Below, in pieces: positions 47,337 to 56,224 of a stretch of 64,000 nt of DNA (its first letter is position 1; each line of letters starts with the position of its first letter). The notes beneath the pieces are model-generated. The model saw only the letters and a list, made by a program, of their open reading frames with translations, had not been told where the DNA came from and made no database searches. The DNA is from Achromobacter seleniivolatilans (lineage in GTDB: Bacteria; Pseudomonadota; Gammaproteobacteria; Burkholderiales; Burkholderiaceae_B). The position numbers and the translations under genes were made by a program. The DNA lies in the NCBI RefSeq assembly GCF_030864005.1, contig NZ_CP132976.1, positions 2,046,001 to 2,110,000 on the forward strand, written 5' to 3'.

Positions 47337-48077
47337 TCAGATGACCTTCAAGCGTTCAGAAATTTTGCGGGCCGCGGCGATGGTCATCGCGATCAACGCG
47401 TCGGGGCGTTGTGCGGCGCGAGTGGATGGCGCCATCAAGGTGATCGAGGCGACGGCCTGATTGGGACGCTGAAAGATTGGCACGCTCACGCCCCAGACCC
47501 CGGCATCGACTTCGCTGTCCGTAACGGCAAAGCCCTGGTCGCGGATCACTTCCAGTTCGCCGGCCAAGCGGGCCGCGTCCACGCCTGCTTCGGAAGCGAG
47601 GTACGTCAGGGCGGCCTGTAACCGCGCGATAGGCATAAAGGCCAGCAAGGATTTGGCCGAAGCGCCGCGCGCCAACGGCAAGCCGCGCCCCTTGGTGAAG
47701 GAGCAGCGCAGCGGGTGCTGGCTTTCAACCATATCCAAACAGACGGCCTGATCTTTAACGGCCACCAACAGGCCGATGGTTTCGCCGGACGCTGCGGCCA
47801 AAGCGGCCATGTCGGGTTGCGCTTCGTGGATCAGGAATGACGATTGGTCAAAGCCCCAGGCCAGTTGCACGCATAGCGGTCCCGGTCCATATTCGCCATC
47901 GTGTTCGGCAACGAATCCCCAACGCTTGAGCAACGCCACCTGGCGGTAAAGCGTGCTTTGCGCCAGGCCGGTTTGTTCGGCCAGCGCGGCAATGCTGATC
48001 GGGCCGTCGTGCCTGGCCAGCGTGGCCAACACGTATAAGACGCGATCCGCGCCTGCCCCAACCGAGGTATCCGACAT
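47337..48077 (-). CDS. IclR-family transcriptional regulator
   Basis: A 246-residue regulator. The N-terminal winged helix-turn-helix is RVLYVLATLARHDGPISIAALAEQTGLAQSTLYRQVALLKRWGF, followed by the IclR effector domain with MVESQHPLRCSFTKGRGLPLARGASAKSLLAFMP and DSEVDAGVWGVSVPIFQRP. It starts at ATG 48077; TTG 48092 is possible. It lies immediately upstream of the ABC-hutG operon on the same strand and probably controls it in response to a catabolic intermediate. Confidence 0.87.
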   Translation of the reverse strand: MSDTSVGAGADRVLYVLATLARHDGPISIAALAEQTGLAQSTLYRQVALLKRWGFVAEHDGEYGPGPLCVQLAWGFDQSSFLIHEAQPDMAALAAASGETIGLLVAVKDQAVCLDMVESQHPLRCSFTKGRGLPLARGASAKSLLAFMPIARLQAALTYLASEAGVDAARLAGELEVIRDQGFAVTDSEVDAGVWGVSVPIFQRPNQAVASITLMAPSTRAAQRPDALIAMTIAAARKISERLKVI

Positions 48078-48187
48078 GACATTCAACTCCAATCCAATGG
48101 GACTGAGATTATCAACTTACGGTGATATTCCATTAAGTTATTCCCGAATATTGAGAATTACCCGGGAAAACCCCGAAGTACGGACGT

Positions 48188-48214
48188 AAAAAAAACCGCA
48201 GGCGCGGTTTTTTT
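48188..48214 (-). terminator. Terminator of the ankyrin gene
   Basis: AAAAACCGC-AGGC-GCGGTTTTT: on the minus strand the hairpin is followed by eight T-like bases (GCGGTTTTTTTTA). It lies about 45 bases past the stop at 48260. Confidence 0.85.
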
Positions 48215-48259
48215 GATTTGGCCCCAAAAAAATGGGGCTCGGATGTCAGGTCGCAACTA

Positions 48260-49150
48260 TCAGGGCGGGGACGGTTTGTCGTAATTGTTTAATTGCACAC
48301 CCGATACCCCACCCACACTGGAGGAGCCTGCCGGCGCAGCGGTTTTGCCTGCGGCTGGCGCCGGTGTTGAAGGCGCCGTCGTCACGGCCGGCGCAGCCGC
48401 GTCTTGCACTGGCGCCACGCCTGCCTCCGCTGGAACTGGGCTTGCCGCGCGGCGTGCGCGCTTGGCGTCGTCTTGCCGGGCCACCATGACCTTCAATTCT
48501 TCCGCTAGTGAAGACGACTTGCCATTGGCCGCCCAATCCGCCGCGCTCTGCCCTTTCAGGTCACGAGTCGTCAGGTCGGCGCCAGACTTCAGCAGCAAAT
48601 CCACCATGTCTTTGTTGCCGCCCAGCGCGGCCATCATCAAGGGCGTCTCGCCCCCGGGCGCCGGCGCGTTGACCATGGCCTTCTTGCCGAGCAGCATCCG
48701 CGCCATTTCCATCTGCCCCTTGGACGCCGCATAGTGCAATGGCGTCCAGCCCAGGCGGTTGACCTGCGCGCCGCGTGCAATCAGCTTTTTTGCGCGCTCG
48801 GTTTGCCCCGCGATCGCCAAATACATCAGCGGGGTTTCGCCTGCGGGGTTCTCGGCATTCACGTCCGTCCGTTTATCCGCGGCGATCACGTCAAACACCT
48901 TCCATGCGCCATCGACCACGGCCCGCATCAGCGCCGGCTGGCCATTCTTGTAGCGCACGTTGGGATCTGCTCCATGAACCAGCAGATCTTTGACATCATC
49001 GGGATAGTCATTGGCCACATAAACCCACCAGTCGCCCGGGTTTGCTGCGGCATGCGCCATAGGCGCCGCCAGACCGATGGCCAGCGCGAGCAGCGCGCCA
49101 CGGCAACGTGATAACAGGACGTTATTCGAGGTCAAGCGACTCGTAGCCAT
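48260..49150 (-). CDS. Exported ankyrin-repeat protein
   Basis: A 296-residue protein. A signal peptide (GALLALAIGLAAPMAHA) exports it to the periplasm. Residues about 45-215 are ankyrin repeats: DLLVHGADPNVRYKNGQPALM, AGETPLMYLAIAGQTERAKKLIARGAQVN, GWTPLHYAASKGQMEMARMLLG, GGETPLMMAALGGNKDMVDLLLKSGADL. A low-complexity Ala/Pro/Ser tail follows. It is the last gene after tatD, 38 bases downstream of it. Exported ankyrin proteins often protect against peroxide (AnkB type) but no such link is shown here. Confidence 0.85.
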   Translation of the reverse strand: MATSRLTSNNVLLSRCRGALLALAIGLAAPMAHAAANPGDWWVYVANDYPDDVKDLLVHGADPNVRYKNGQPALMRAVVDGAWKVFDVIAADKRTDVNAENPAGETPLMYLAIAGQTERAKKLIARGAQVNRLGWTPLHYAASKGQMEMARMLLGKKAMVNAPAPGGETPLMMAALGGNKDMVDLLLKSGADLTTRDLKGQSAADWAANGKSSSLAEELKVMVARQDDAKRARRAASPVPAEAGVAPVQDAAAPAVTTAPSTPAPAAGKTAAPAGSSSVGGVSGVQLNNYDKPSPP

Positions 49151-49188
49151 GGCTATCCTATAATTTACTTTAAATAAATTAGATTAAA

Positions 49189-49959
49189 TTACTTCTTTAT
49201 CTTACTGAAAAGATTAAAGAAATTATCGGTTGATGCCCGTGCCACTTCAGCAACGGTAATGCCCCTTAGCTCAGCAATTTTCTCAGCAACGTGAATGACC
49301 TTGGACGGGTCATTGACCTTGCCCCGGTATGGCACCGGAGCCAGATACGGAGAATCCGTTTCAATCAGCAGACGATCCAGCGGCACCTTGGCGGCCACTT
49401 CGTGCACCACCTGGGCATTCTTGAACGTGACAATACCCGACAACGAGATGTAGAAATTCTGGTCCAGCGCCGCCTGCGCCACTTCCCAATTCTCGGTAAA
49501 ACAGTGCATCACGCCGCCGACTTCGGCCGCCCCTTCTTCCCGCAACATGCGCACCGTGTCTTCAGCTGAGGATCGCGTATGCACAATCAGCGGCAGGCCC
49601 GTATCGCGCGCGGCACGAATATGGCGGCGAAACCGCTCACGTTGCCAATCCAAGGGCTCAGACAGGCGGTAGTAGTCCAAGCCGGTCTCGCCAATGGCCA
49701 CCACCTTGGGATGCGCGGACAGCCGGACCAGTTCTTCGGGAGCCGGGTCGGGCGTGTCTTCGTAGTCGGGATGCACCCCGACCGACGCCCACAAGTTCGG
49801 CTGCGGTTCAACCAGCGACATCAGGCCGGGCCATTCGGGCATGTTGACGCTGACCACCAGCGCGTGGGTCACCTGATTGGCGGCCATCCGGTCAAGAATG
49901 CCCGGCAGATCAGCCGCCAGCTCCGGAAAATTCAAATGACAGTGGGAATCAACGTACAT
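49189..49959 (-). CDS. TatD family metal-dependent DNase
   Basis: A 256-residue TIM-barrel hydrolase. The metal motif DSHCHLNFPELA at the start, AIGETGLDYYRLSEP, PLIVHTRSSAEDT, GVMHCFTENWEVAQ and LIETDSPYLAPVPYRGK follow the TatD/YcfH consensus with its two metal sites. The family cuts 3' ends of single-stranded DNA or RNA, or deacylates tRNA; YcfH-type genes usually follow holB, as here. The start at 49959 is the first Met of the consensus. A 72-base gap separates it from holB. Confidence 0.9.
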   Translation of the reverse strand: MYVDSHCHLNFPELAADLPGILDRMAANQVTHALVVSVNMPEWPGLMSLVEPQPNLWASVGVHPDYEDTPDPAPEELVRLSAHPKVVAIGETGLDYYRLSEPLDWQRERFRRHIRAARDTGLPLIVHTRSSAEDTVRMLREEGAAEVGGVMHCFTENWEVAQAALDQNFYISLSGIVTFKNAQVVHEVAAKVPLDRLLIETDSPYLAPVPYRGKVNDPSKVIHVAEKIAELRGITVAEVARASTDNFFNLFSKIKK

Positions 49960-50031
49960 ATTCAGTCTGAAAGTAAAGCGAGCCGTTCCGCAGCGCCCCG
50001 ATCTTCGGGAAAATGCTGCGGGAACAATGAC

Positions 50032-51081
50032 TTACGCCTGGCAGGATAGCACCACGCGTTGCAGCGTGGCGTGAGCAAAAAGCTTGGCGTTAAGCGGGTG
50101 CGTGGCCAGGCCGCGCTGCCGGGTCAACCAGCGCGCGGCTTCGGCAACGCGAGCGGTGTTCATGCGAGCAGCAACCTGGGCAACACCCGTGGCCAGAGCC
50201 GGAAAATACCGGACCGGCGCGCCAGCGCTGGCCAGCATCAGGTCCGTGTAAATCCGTTGCAGCGCATCGATCCACTCGATGGCCGGCACCTTTTCCAGGC
50301 TCTCGGCCAGGGTGCCGACATCGGGCGCCTGCCCCTTGGACAGCGGACCAATCAGTTGCGCGAGCCAGGGCGGGCAAGCGGTGTCGCCTGCCTGCGCCAA
50401 ACGCAGCGCAGCCAATGGCGCCCCCCCTGCGGCGGCCAACCATTCGCGCGCGGGTTCCACGTTCTGGTCGCGCAGCCATTGCAGCGCGGTGTCCGGGTCT
50501 GGGGCCGGCAGCGGCAAGCGCCGGCACCGGGACACCAGGGTCGGCAGCAGGCGATCCGGCGCGTCAGCCACCAACAGAAACACCGTGTGGGGCGGCGGCT
50601 CTTCCAGCACTTTAAGCAAGGCGTTGGAAGACACCACATTCAAGGCATGCGCGGGATACAGCAAGGCCACACGCCAACCGCCCCGGTGCGTCGCCGTGTT
50701 GAACCATGATTCCAGCGACCGAATCTGGTCGATGCGAATCTCCTTGGACGGAGCGCGCTTGGCCGTACCGGCGGCAGGCTCCGCGTCTTCCGCGGGTTCG
50801 GCGGCATCAGCCCCCTCTTCCACAGCTACCGCCTCGGGACGAATGCGGCGCAGGTCAGGGTGATTCCCGCTGGCAAACCAGGCACAGGCCGCGCAATGAC
50901 CGCAGGCCAGGCCATTTTCGGGGGTTTCGCACAACAGGCTGGCCGCGGCGGCAATCGCAAAGTCCAGCTTGCCGATCCCAGCCAATCCATGAACCAGCCA
51001 CGCGTGGGCAAAGCGGTCACGGTTGCCCAGCCAGGACCGGGCCGTCTCCATCTGCCATGGCAGGAATTGGGGTGCGCTCAT
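50032..51081 (-). CDS. holB: DNA polymerase III delta' subunit
   Basis: A 349-residue clamp-loader subunit. Notable are [14 protein letters not shown] (degenerate P-loop), the zinc cysteines in [29 protein letters not shown], and [33 protein letters not shown] (sensor region). Its N-terminus overlaps tmk by 4 bases, giving the common tmk-holB pair. An Ala/Glu/Asp-rich insert ([15 protein letters not shown]) follows the zinc module and is longer than in E. coli. Role: loading the sliding clamp at replication forks. Confidence 0.92.
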   Translation of the reverse strand: MSAPQFLPWQMETARSWLGNRDRFAHAWLVHGLAGIGKLDFAIAAAASLLCETPENGLACGHCAACAWFASGNHPDLRRIRPEAVAVEEGADAAEPAEDAEPAAGTAKRAPSKEIRIDQIRSLESWFNTATHRGGWRVALLYPAHALNVVSSNALLKVLEEPPPHTVFLLVADAPDRLLPTLVSRCRRLPLPAPDPDTALQWLRDQNVEPAREWLAAAGGAPLAALRLAQAGDTACPPWLAQLIGPLSKGQAPDVGTLAESLEKVPAIEWIDALQRIYTDLMLASAGAPVRYFPALATGVAQVAARMNTARVAEAARWLTRQRGLATHPLNAKLFAHATLQRVVLSCQA

Positions 51082-51701
51082 GCCGGCTGGGCAATCAAAT
51101 CACGCAAGCCCGCTTCCAGATCCGTGCGGATCTGGGCGATGGACCGCGTCGAATCAATAATGCGGATGCGGCCCGGGTCCGCGGCCGCACGAGCATGATA
51201 GGCCTCGCGCGTGCGTTCGAAGAACGCGGCGCCTTCACGCTCAAAGCGGTCAGGCTCCCGCGCATCGGCCAAGCGCGCACGGGCCACGTCCAGCGGCACG
51301 TCAAACAGCCACGTGCGGTCAGGCTGCCCTGCCCGCATCCATTGCTCAAGCACGGCGATCCGCTCTGCGCCCAGCCCACGGCCGCCGCCTTGATAGGCGT
51401 AGGTCGCGTCGGTGTAGCGGTCGCAGACGACCCAGGCGCCGCGCTCTAGCGCGGGTTCAATGACTTGCCGCGCATGTTCGCAGCGTGCGGCAAACATCAG
51501 CAAGGTCTCTGTATCCAAGCCCATCTGATCGGTCAAGACCAGGGCGCGCAGTTTTTCACCCAGCGGCGTGCCGCCCGGTTCGCGCGTTGACACGACCTCA
51601 AGCCCTTGCGCGCGCAGGTAGTCGGCAATCCAGACGGTGTGCGTGCTCTTGCCCGCGCCGTCCACGCCCTCCAGCGTAATGAAGCGTCCGCGTGAGGTCA
51701 T
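51078..51701 (-). CDS. tmk: Thymidylate kinase
   Basis: A 207-residue kinase making dTDP from dTMP. The P-loop is [18 protein letters not shown], the nucleotide-binding DRY motif [22 protein letters not shown], and [31 protein letters not shown] lid region [14 protein letters not shown] follows. Length and pattern are standard. It overlaps mltG by 4 bases and holB by 4 bases, so the three form one tight operon. Essential in most bacteria. Confidence 0.94.
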   Translation of the reverse strand: MTSRGRFITLEGVDGAGKSTHTVWIADYLRAQGLEVVSTREPGGTPLGEKLRALVLTDQMGLDTETLLMFAARCEHARQVIEPALERGAWVVCDRYTDATYAYQGGGRGLGAERIAVLEQWMRAGQPDRTWLFDVPLDVARARLADAREPDRFEREGAAFFERTREAYHARAAADPGRIRIIDSTRSIAQIRTDLEAGLRDLIAQPA

Positions 51702-52861
51702 TGATCTTGTCCTTGTGCTGATTCGGGGTCCGGGGTCTGGGCCGTGGAGGGAGTTGCCCCGCCGGCGGCTGGACCATCAGGCGCCGCCGCCGGGGCGGTG
51801 ACGGCCGTCGATGGGCCAGCGGAAGCCGGCGCCGGGCTCGGGGCAGTTCTCTGCCCCTGCCCCAGGATGTAGCGGGAAACGTTGCGGTTGTGCTCGGACA
51901 GATTGACCGAAAACTCACTGGTTCCGTTGCCGCGAGAGACAAAAAACAGGAATTTGTGCTGCTCGGGCTGCACAGCCGCCAGCAACGCCGCACGGCCAGG
52001 CGCCGCAATCGGTGTAGGCGGCAGGCCGGGACGCGTATACGTATTCCAGGGCGTGTCGGTCTGCAGGTCGCGCTTGCGGATGCGGCCTTGATACGCATCT
52101 CCCATGCCGTAGATCACGGTGGGATCGGTCTGCAGCAACATGCCGATCTTCAAGCGATTGGTAAATACGCCCGCCACACGCCGCCGTTCCGGACCGTGGC
52201 CGGTTTCCTTTTCAATGATGGATGCCAGCACCAAGGCTTCATAGGGAGTTGCCACCGGCAGGTCCGGCTGGCGCTTGGCCCAGGTGTCCTGCAAGATGCG
52301 TTGGCCTTCCTGATAGGCGCGGCGCAGCAGATCGTAGTCCGTGCTGCCTGGCGTAAAGATATAGGTGTCCGGGAAAAACAGCCCTTCGGGATGCTTGATG
52401 TCCGAACCCAGCCGTTCCATCAATTCTTCGTCGGTGACTTCGCCCAGCGTCTGCTTGACGTCCGGGTTCTCGCGCAGCACCTGGCGAATTTGCCGGTAGG
52501 TCCAGCCTTCCAGGAAAGTGACCTGGCGCTGCGTCATGTCGCCTCGCGCCATACGCTCCAGCAGGAGCCAAGGCGTGTCGCCATTGATCGCCTGATACCC
52601 GCCAGCCTTGATCAGCTTGTCTTGCTCTGTCAGGCGCGCCATCCAGACAAAACCCGGTTCCCATACGGGAACGCCCACGGCGTTCAGCGCGCGCGCAACG
52701 GTGCGCGGGCTGCTGCCCGGGTCCACTACAAAATCGATCCTGTCGGCCGGCAAATGCATGGGCCGGTGCATCCAGCTCCAGGCAGCGCCCACTGCTGCGG
52801 CGGCGGCCAGCACAATAAGCAGGAAAGACCACAAGACGTAAAAACGGAGTCGCTTCTTCAT
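51698..52861 (-). CDS. mltG: Endolytic murein transglycosylase MltG
   Basis: A 387-residue membrane enzyme of the YceG/MltG family, cutting nascent glycan strands during cell-wall synthesis. One N-terminal helix (about 8-28) anchors it. The catalytic part has [67 protein letters not shown] (with the catalytic Glu in EKETG), and [20 protein letters not shown] Pro/Ala/Ser-rich tail of about 45 residues is an addition not seen in E. coli. First gene of the mltG-tmk-holB operon, divergent from ygfZ. Confidence 0.92.
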   Translation of the reverse strand: MKKRLRFYVLWSFLLIVLAAAAAVGAAWSWMHRPMHLPADRIDFVVDPGSSPRTVARALNAVGVPVWEPGFVWMARLTEQDKLIKAGGYQAINGDTPWLLLERMARGDMTQRQVTFLEGWTYRQIRQVLRENPDVKQTLGEVTDEELMERLGSDIKHPEGLFFPDTYIFTPGSTDYDLLRRAYQEGQRILQDTWAKRQPDLPVATPYEALVLASIIEKETGHGPERRRVAGVFTNRLKIGMLLQTDPTVIYGMGDAYQGRIRKRDLQTDTPWNTYTRPGLPPTPIAAPGRAALLAAVQPEQHKFLFFVSRGNGTSEFSVNLSEHNRNVSRYILGQGQRTAPSPAPASAGPSTAVTAPAAAPDGPAAGGATPSTAQTPDPESAQGQDQ

Positions 52862-53014
52862 AAGTCCCAGAAGTTTAATTGATCAGGCGGACCTGACGCA
52901 GCAAAAGAGGGGCCAGAGTGCTCAACACGGCCCTTTGCCCGTCGGGGGCATGGCCCTGCGCACAGGGGAACGCGGCTATCATCTGCACTTTGATGACGCA
53001 ATAACACTGCCGCC

Positions 53015-54013
53015 ATGCACGCTTTCTATTCTTCGATTCCTGTCCGCGCAGAAGGTTGCGCGTCGTGCGCGCCCCTGGAAGATTTTCTGGTCTTCAGTGC
53101 GGCCGGCGCTGACGCCCTCACCTTTCTGCACGGGCAACTGACCCAAGACGTTACCGGCCTGCCCACGGACGCTGCCCGCCTGGCGGGCTACTGCACCGCC
53201 AAGGGCCGCCTGTTGGCCACGCTCGTCATGTGGCGCGCCGCCACGGGAGCAGACGATGAGCCGCAGTTGTATGGTTTGGTCCGCCAGGATCTGTCTCAAG
53301 CGCTGCTCAAACGCTTGTCGATGTTCGTGCTGCGGGCCAAGGTCAAGCTGGCCGCAACGGCGCTGAACGTGGCTGGCGTGCAAGCCACCCCGGAACAAGC
53401 TGCCGCGCTGGAAGCCGCCACTGGCGCGCTGCCCCGTGCCGCGTGGCAACGCGTGGATCTGCCGTCCGGCACCTGGATCGCCGCCCCCTCCGCCAACGAA
53501 CGGCTGCGCTGGTGGTGGATTGCCTCCGACGAACAATTGGAACATTCGGCTGCGCTCGTCGCCATCCTGAGTCTGGCGCCTGCGGCGCACTGGACAGCCG
53601 GCGATCTGGCCGCTGGCATCCCCTGGATCGCCACGGCCACCCAAGACGTGTTCATCCCGCAGACGGTCAACCTGGATCTGATTCAGGGCGTGAGCTTCAC
53701 CAAGGGCTGCTACCCCGGCCAGGAAGTCGTGGCTCGCAGTCACTACCGGGGTACGGTCAAACGGCGCATGGCATTTGGCACGCTCGAAGATGCCAGCCTG
53801 GACAACGCCGCACTGGCTGGCGTGGATGTTTTCGACGCCACGCAGCCAGGCGAACCGATAGGCCGCGTGGTAGACGCTGCCCGCGATGCAGGCATTGCTT
53901 CGGTGCTGTTCGAAACCACGCTGGCTGCCCTGCCAGAAGGCGATCTGCGGCTGGGCGCGGTGGATGGCCCCAGCATCAAGGCAACGCCGCTGCCCTATTC
54001 GATCAACCCCTGA
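53015..54013 (+). CDS. ygfZ: YgfZ/GcvT-like folate-binding protein
   Basis: A 332-residue protein of the YgfZ/Iba57 family, which binds folate and helps assemble or repair iron-sulfur clusters in enzymes such as MiaB. The invariant motif KGCYPGQEVVARSHYRG is present (residues about 230-246). The N-terminus FLVFSAAGADALTFLHGQLTQDV follows the family pattern. Start is ATG 53015; an upstream promoter region is shared with mltG (153 bases). It converges on the VIT1-family gene. Confidence 0.9.
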   Translation: MHAFYSSIPVRAEGCASCAPLEDFLVFSAAGADALTFLHGQLTQDVTGLPTDAARLAGYCTAKGRLLATLVMWRAATGADDEPQLYGLVRQDLSQALLKRLSMFVLRAKVKLAATALNVAGVQATPEQAAALEAATGALPRAAWQRVDLPSGTWIAAPSANERLRWWWIASDEQLEHSAALVAILSLAPAAHWTAGDLAAGIPWIATATQDVFIPQTVNLDLIQGVSFTKGCYPGQEVVARSHYRGTVKRRMAFGTLEDASLDNAALAGVDVFDATQPGEPIGRVVDAARDAGIASVLFETTLAALPEGDLRLGAVDGPSIKATPLPYSINP

Positions 54014-54035
54014 CCCCGTGACGGCGGCGGCGGTT

Positions 54036-54725
54036 CTAGACCGCCACGCCGAACAGCGCACCCACAGCGGCTGTCGCCGCCATCGCCAACGCGCCCAATA
54101 CGGTCACGCGCAGCGCCGCAGGCCCTTTGGGCGCCCCGCCTGCCCCGGCAGCCAACGCCCCCAAAGCAGCCAGACAGACCACCGATGCCCCGATCACCCA
54201 AGGGATCAGGCTGGGCAAGGGCGCGGTAATGGCCACGACCAGCGGCAAAGCCGCCCCGCCCGCAAACGATGCGGCGGATGCCACTGCGGCTTGCACGGGC
54301 CGCGCCCGATTATGCAGAGATATGCCTAGCTCGTCGCGGGCATGCGCATCCAGCGCATCATGGCGAGTCAGTGCACGCGCCACCTGCGCCGCCAAGTCGC
54401 GAGTCAACCCGCGCGCTACATAAATGTCGATCAGCTCGGTCAGTTCTTCCGCAGAATTGCCCGTCAGTGAACGTTGCTCCATGCGCAGATCGGCAGCCTC
54501 GGTATCGGCTTGCGACCGTACCGACACGTATTCCCCTGCCGCCATCGACAAGGCGCCCGCCACCAGGCCCGCCAGACCGGATGTAAGAATCGCGCCGTGC
54601 GAGGCCTGGGCTGCCGCCACGCCCGTAATCAGGCTGGCCGTGGACACGATGCCGTCATTTGCGCCCAACACAGCGGCGCGCAGCCAGTTGCTGCGAAAAA
54701 TTCGATGATGTTCTTTTGCAGGCAT
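54036..54725 (-). CDS. VIT1/CCC1 family iron/manganese transporter
   Basis: A 229-residue membrane protein with five helices. RSNWLRAAVLGANDGIVSTASLITGV and LVAGALSMAAGEYVSVRSQAD near the start are the VIT1/CCC1 family signature; the cytosolic metal-binding loop has ELTELIDIYVARGLTRDLAAQVA. These transporters move Fe2+ or Mn2+ out of the cytosol. The substrate is inferred. It converges on ygfZ, an iron-sulfur helper, but the closeness may be chance. Confidence 0.87.
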   Translation of the reverse strand: MPAKEHHRIFRSNWLRAAVLGANDGIVSTASLITGVAAAQASHGAILTSGLAGLVAGALSMAAGEYVSVRSQADTEAADLRMEQRSLTGNSAEELTELIDIYVARGLTRDLAAQVARALTRHDALDAHARDELGISLHNRARPVQAAVASAASFAGGAALPLVVAITAPLPSLIPWVIGASVVCLAALGALAAGAGGAPKGPAALRVTVLGALAMAATAAVGALFGVAV

Positions 54726-54799
54726 TGCCTAGACCCATGCGATGCGCGACAAGCGCGCAGCACGCTGTCCCAACAGGACAGGCGCGCTACGAGCAGGAT

Positions 54800-55237
54800 T
54801 CAGCGCGGCGTCACGCGCACCGCGGTGAGCAAGCCTATCACGCACAGCGTGGCCTGTTCGCCCTCGTACGCATGGAGTTCAACCTGACAGATCGACAAAC
54901 GCTTGCCGGGTTTGACAACCCGGCCGCTGCCCACGAAGCGGTCGCCCTTGGCGGGCGCCAGGAAGTTCATCTTGAACTCCGACGTCAGAACGTCCTCGCC
55001 CGGCCCAAACAGCGTAAAGGCCGCATAGCCGCCCGCGCTGTCGGCGATCGTCGTGGAAATACCCGCATGCAGAAAACCGTTCTGCTGGCACAGGTCGGCG
55101 CGGTAAGGCAGCACGATGTCCACCCTGCCCGGCTCCACCACGTCCAGCTTCGCACCCAGCAGCTTCATGATGCTCTGCTGGTCAAAGCTGGCCTTGACCC
55201 GGGCAGCAGGATCGGAAGACGACGAATGCTCGGCCAT
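54800..55237 (-). CDS. PaaI-family thioesterase
   Basis: A 145-residue hotdog-fold thioesterase. Family features are DIVLPYRADLCQQNGFLHAGISTTIADSAGGYAAFTLF (H and N/G of the catalytic loop) and EFKMNFLAPAKGDRFVGSGRVVKPGKRLSICQVEL. It would hydrolyse acyl-CoA thioesters. It starts one base after the mmsB stop on the same strand, so it probably belongs to the valine-degradation operon. Confidence 0.85.
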   Translation of the reverse strand: MAEHSSSSDPAARVKASFDQQSIMKLLGAKLDVVEPGRVDIVLPYRADLCQQNGFLHAGISTTIADSAGGYAAFTLFGPGEDVLTSEFKMNFLAPAKGDRFVGSGRVVKPGKRLSICQVELHAYEGEQATLCVIGLLTAVRVTPR

Positions 55238-55238
55238 G

Positions 55239-56129
55239 TCAGTCTTGCTCGCGCTTGACCAGGTTGACGATGCTGGAGAAGTCCAGCTTGCCTGACCCGC
55301 CAGAGCTATGCAGCGAATACAGATTGCGCGCCAGTTCTCCCAGCGGAATGGAGGCGCGTGCCGACAAGGCCGACTCCGCCGCCAGACCCAAGTCCTTCAA
55401 CATCAGGTCGACGCCGAAACCGCCCGCATAGCCTTTTGATGCCGGCGCATGCTCCATCACGCCCGGCCATGGGTTGTAGAGTTCGGTTGCCCAGTTGCGG
55501 CCCGAACTCTTGGCGATGATGTCGGACAGCACCTTCGGGTCCAGACCATTGGCCACGCCCAACGCCAACGCTTCTGACGTGCCTGCCATCAAAATGCCCA
55601 ACAGCATGTTGTTGCAGATCTTGGCTACCTGGCCGGCGCCGGCGGGTCCGGCGTGGAAGATGTTCTTGCCCATCTTTTCCAGCACGGGACGCGCGCGTTC
55701 CAGCGCCGCAGCCTGGCCGCCCACGATGAAGGTCAGCGTGCCCGCAGCCGCGCCCCCGGTGCCGCCCGAGACCGGCGCATCAATCATCGTGATGCCACGC
55801 ACCTCGGCTGCCTGCGCGACCTTGCGCGCCGAATCGGGCGCAATGGTGCTGCACTCGATCACCAGCGCGCTGGACGGGATCTTGCCCAACAGATCTTCAC
55901 CCAGGTACAGCCCTTCCACATGCTTGCTGGCCGGCAGCATCGAAATAACGACGTCCGCGCCCTTGACCGCCTCTGACGCCGACGCTGCGGCGCGAGCCCC
56001 GGCGTCAGTCAGCCCTTTGACGGCGGCCGGCATCAGGTCAAAGACCGTCAGCGTGTGCCCGGCCTTGACCAGATTCAATGCCATGGGCGCGCCCATGTTG
56101 CCCAAACCGATAAACGCGATACTGCTCAT
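55239..56129 (-). CDS. mmsB: 3-hydroxyisobutyrate dehydrogenase
   Basis: A 296-residue beta-hydroxyacid dehydrogenase. The Rossmann start IAFIGLGNMGAPMALNLVKAGH binds NAD, MIDAPVSGGTGGAAAGTLTFIVGG is the substrate loop, GPAGAGQVAKICNNMLLG contains the catalytic Lys (AKICNN), and KGYAGGFGVDLMLKDLGLA is the class signature. It oxidises 3-hydroxyisobutyrate to methylmalonate semialdehyde in valine breakdown. The hydrolase supplying its substrate is 95 bases upstream on the same strand. mmsA is not in this window. Confidence 0.92.
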   Translation of the reverse strand: MSSIAFIGLGNMGAPMALNLVKAGHTLTVFDLMPAAVKGLTDAGARAAASASEAVKGADVVISMLPASKHVEGLYLGEDLLGKIPSSALVIECSTIAPDSARKVAQAAEVRGITMIDAPVSGGTGGAAAGTLTFIVGGQAAALERARPVLEKMGKNIFHAGPAGAGQVAKICNNMLLGILMAGTSEALALGVANGLDPKVLSDIIAKSSGRNWATELYNPWPGVMEHAPASKGYAGGFGVDLMLKDLGLAAESALSARASIPLGELARNLYSLHSSGGSGKLDFSSIVNLVKREQD

Positions 56130-56224
56130 GATGTTTTGTCTCCTCTTGCTATTGCTGTAGGTATGGAATCATCGAGATGCGTAATGCGGGGCGGCTGGCC
56201 CAACCGGGCCAGCGGGCTGACGGA

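Noticed and set aside
52979..54061. 360-codon minus-strand frame over ygfZ
   Set aside because: ygfZ carries the invariant KGCYxGQE motif on the plus strand; the other frame has no signature.
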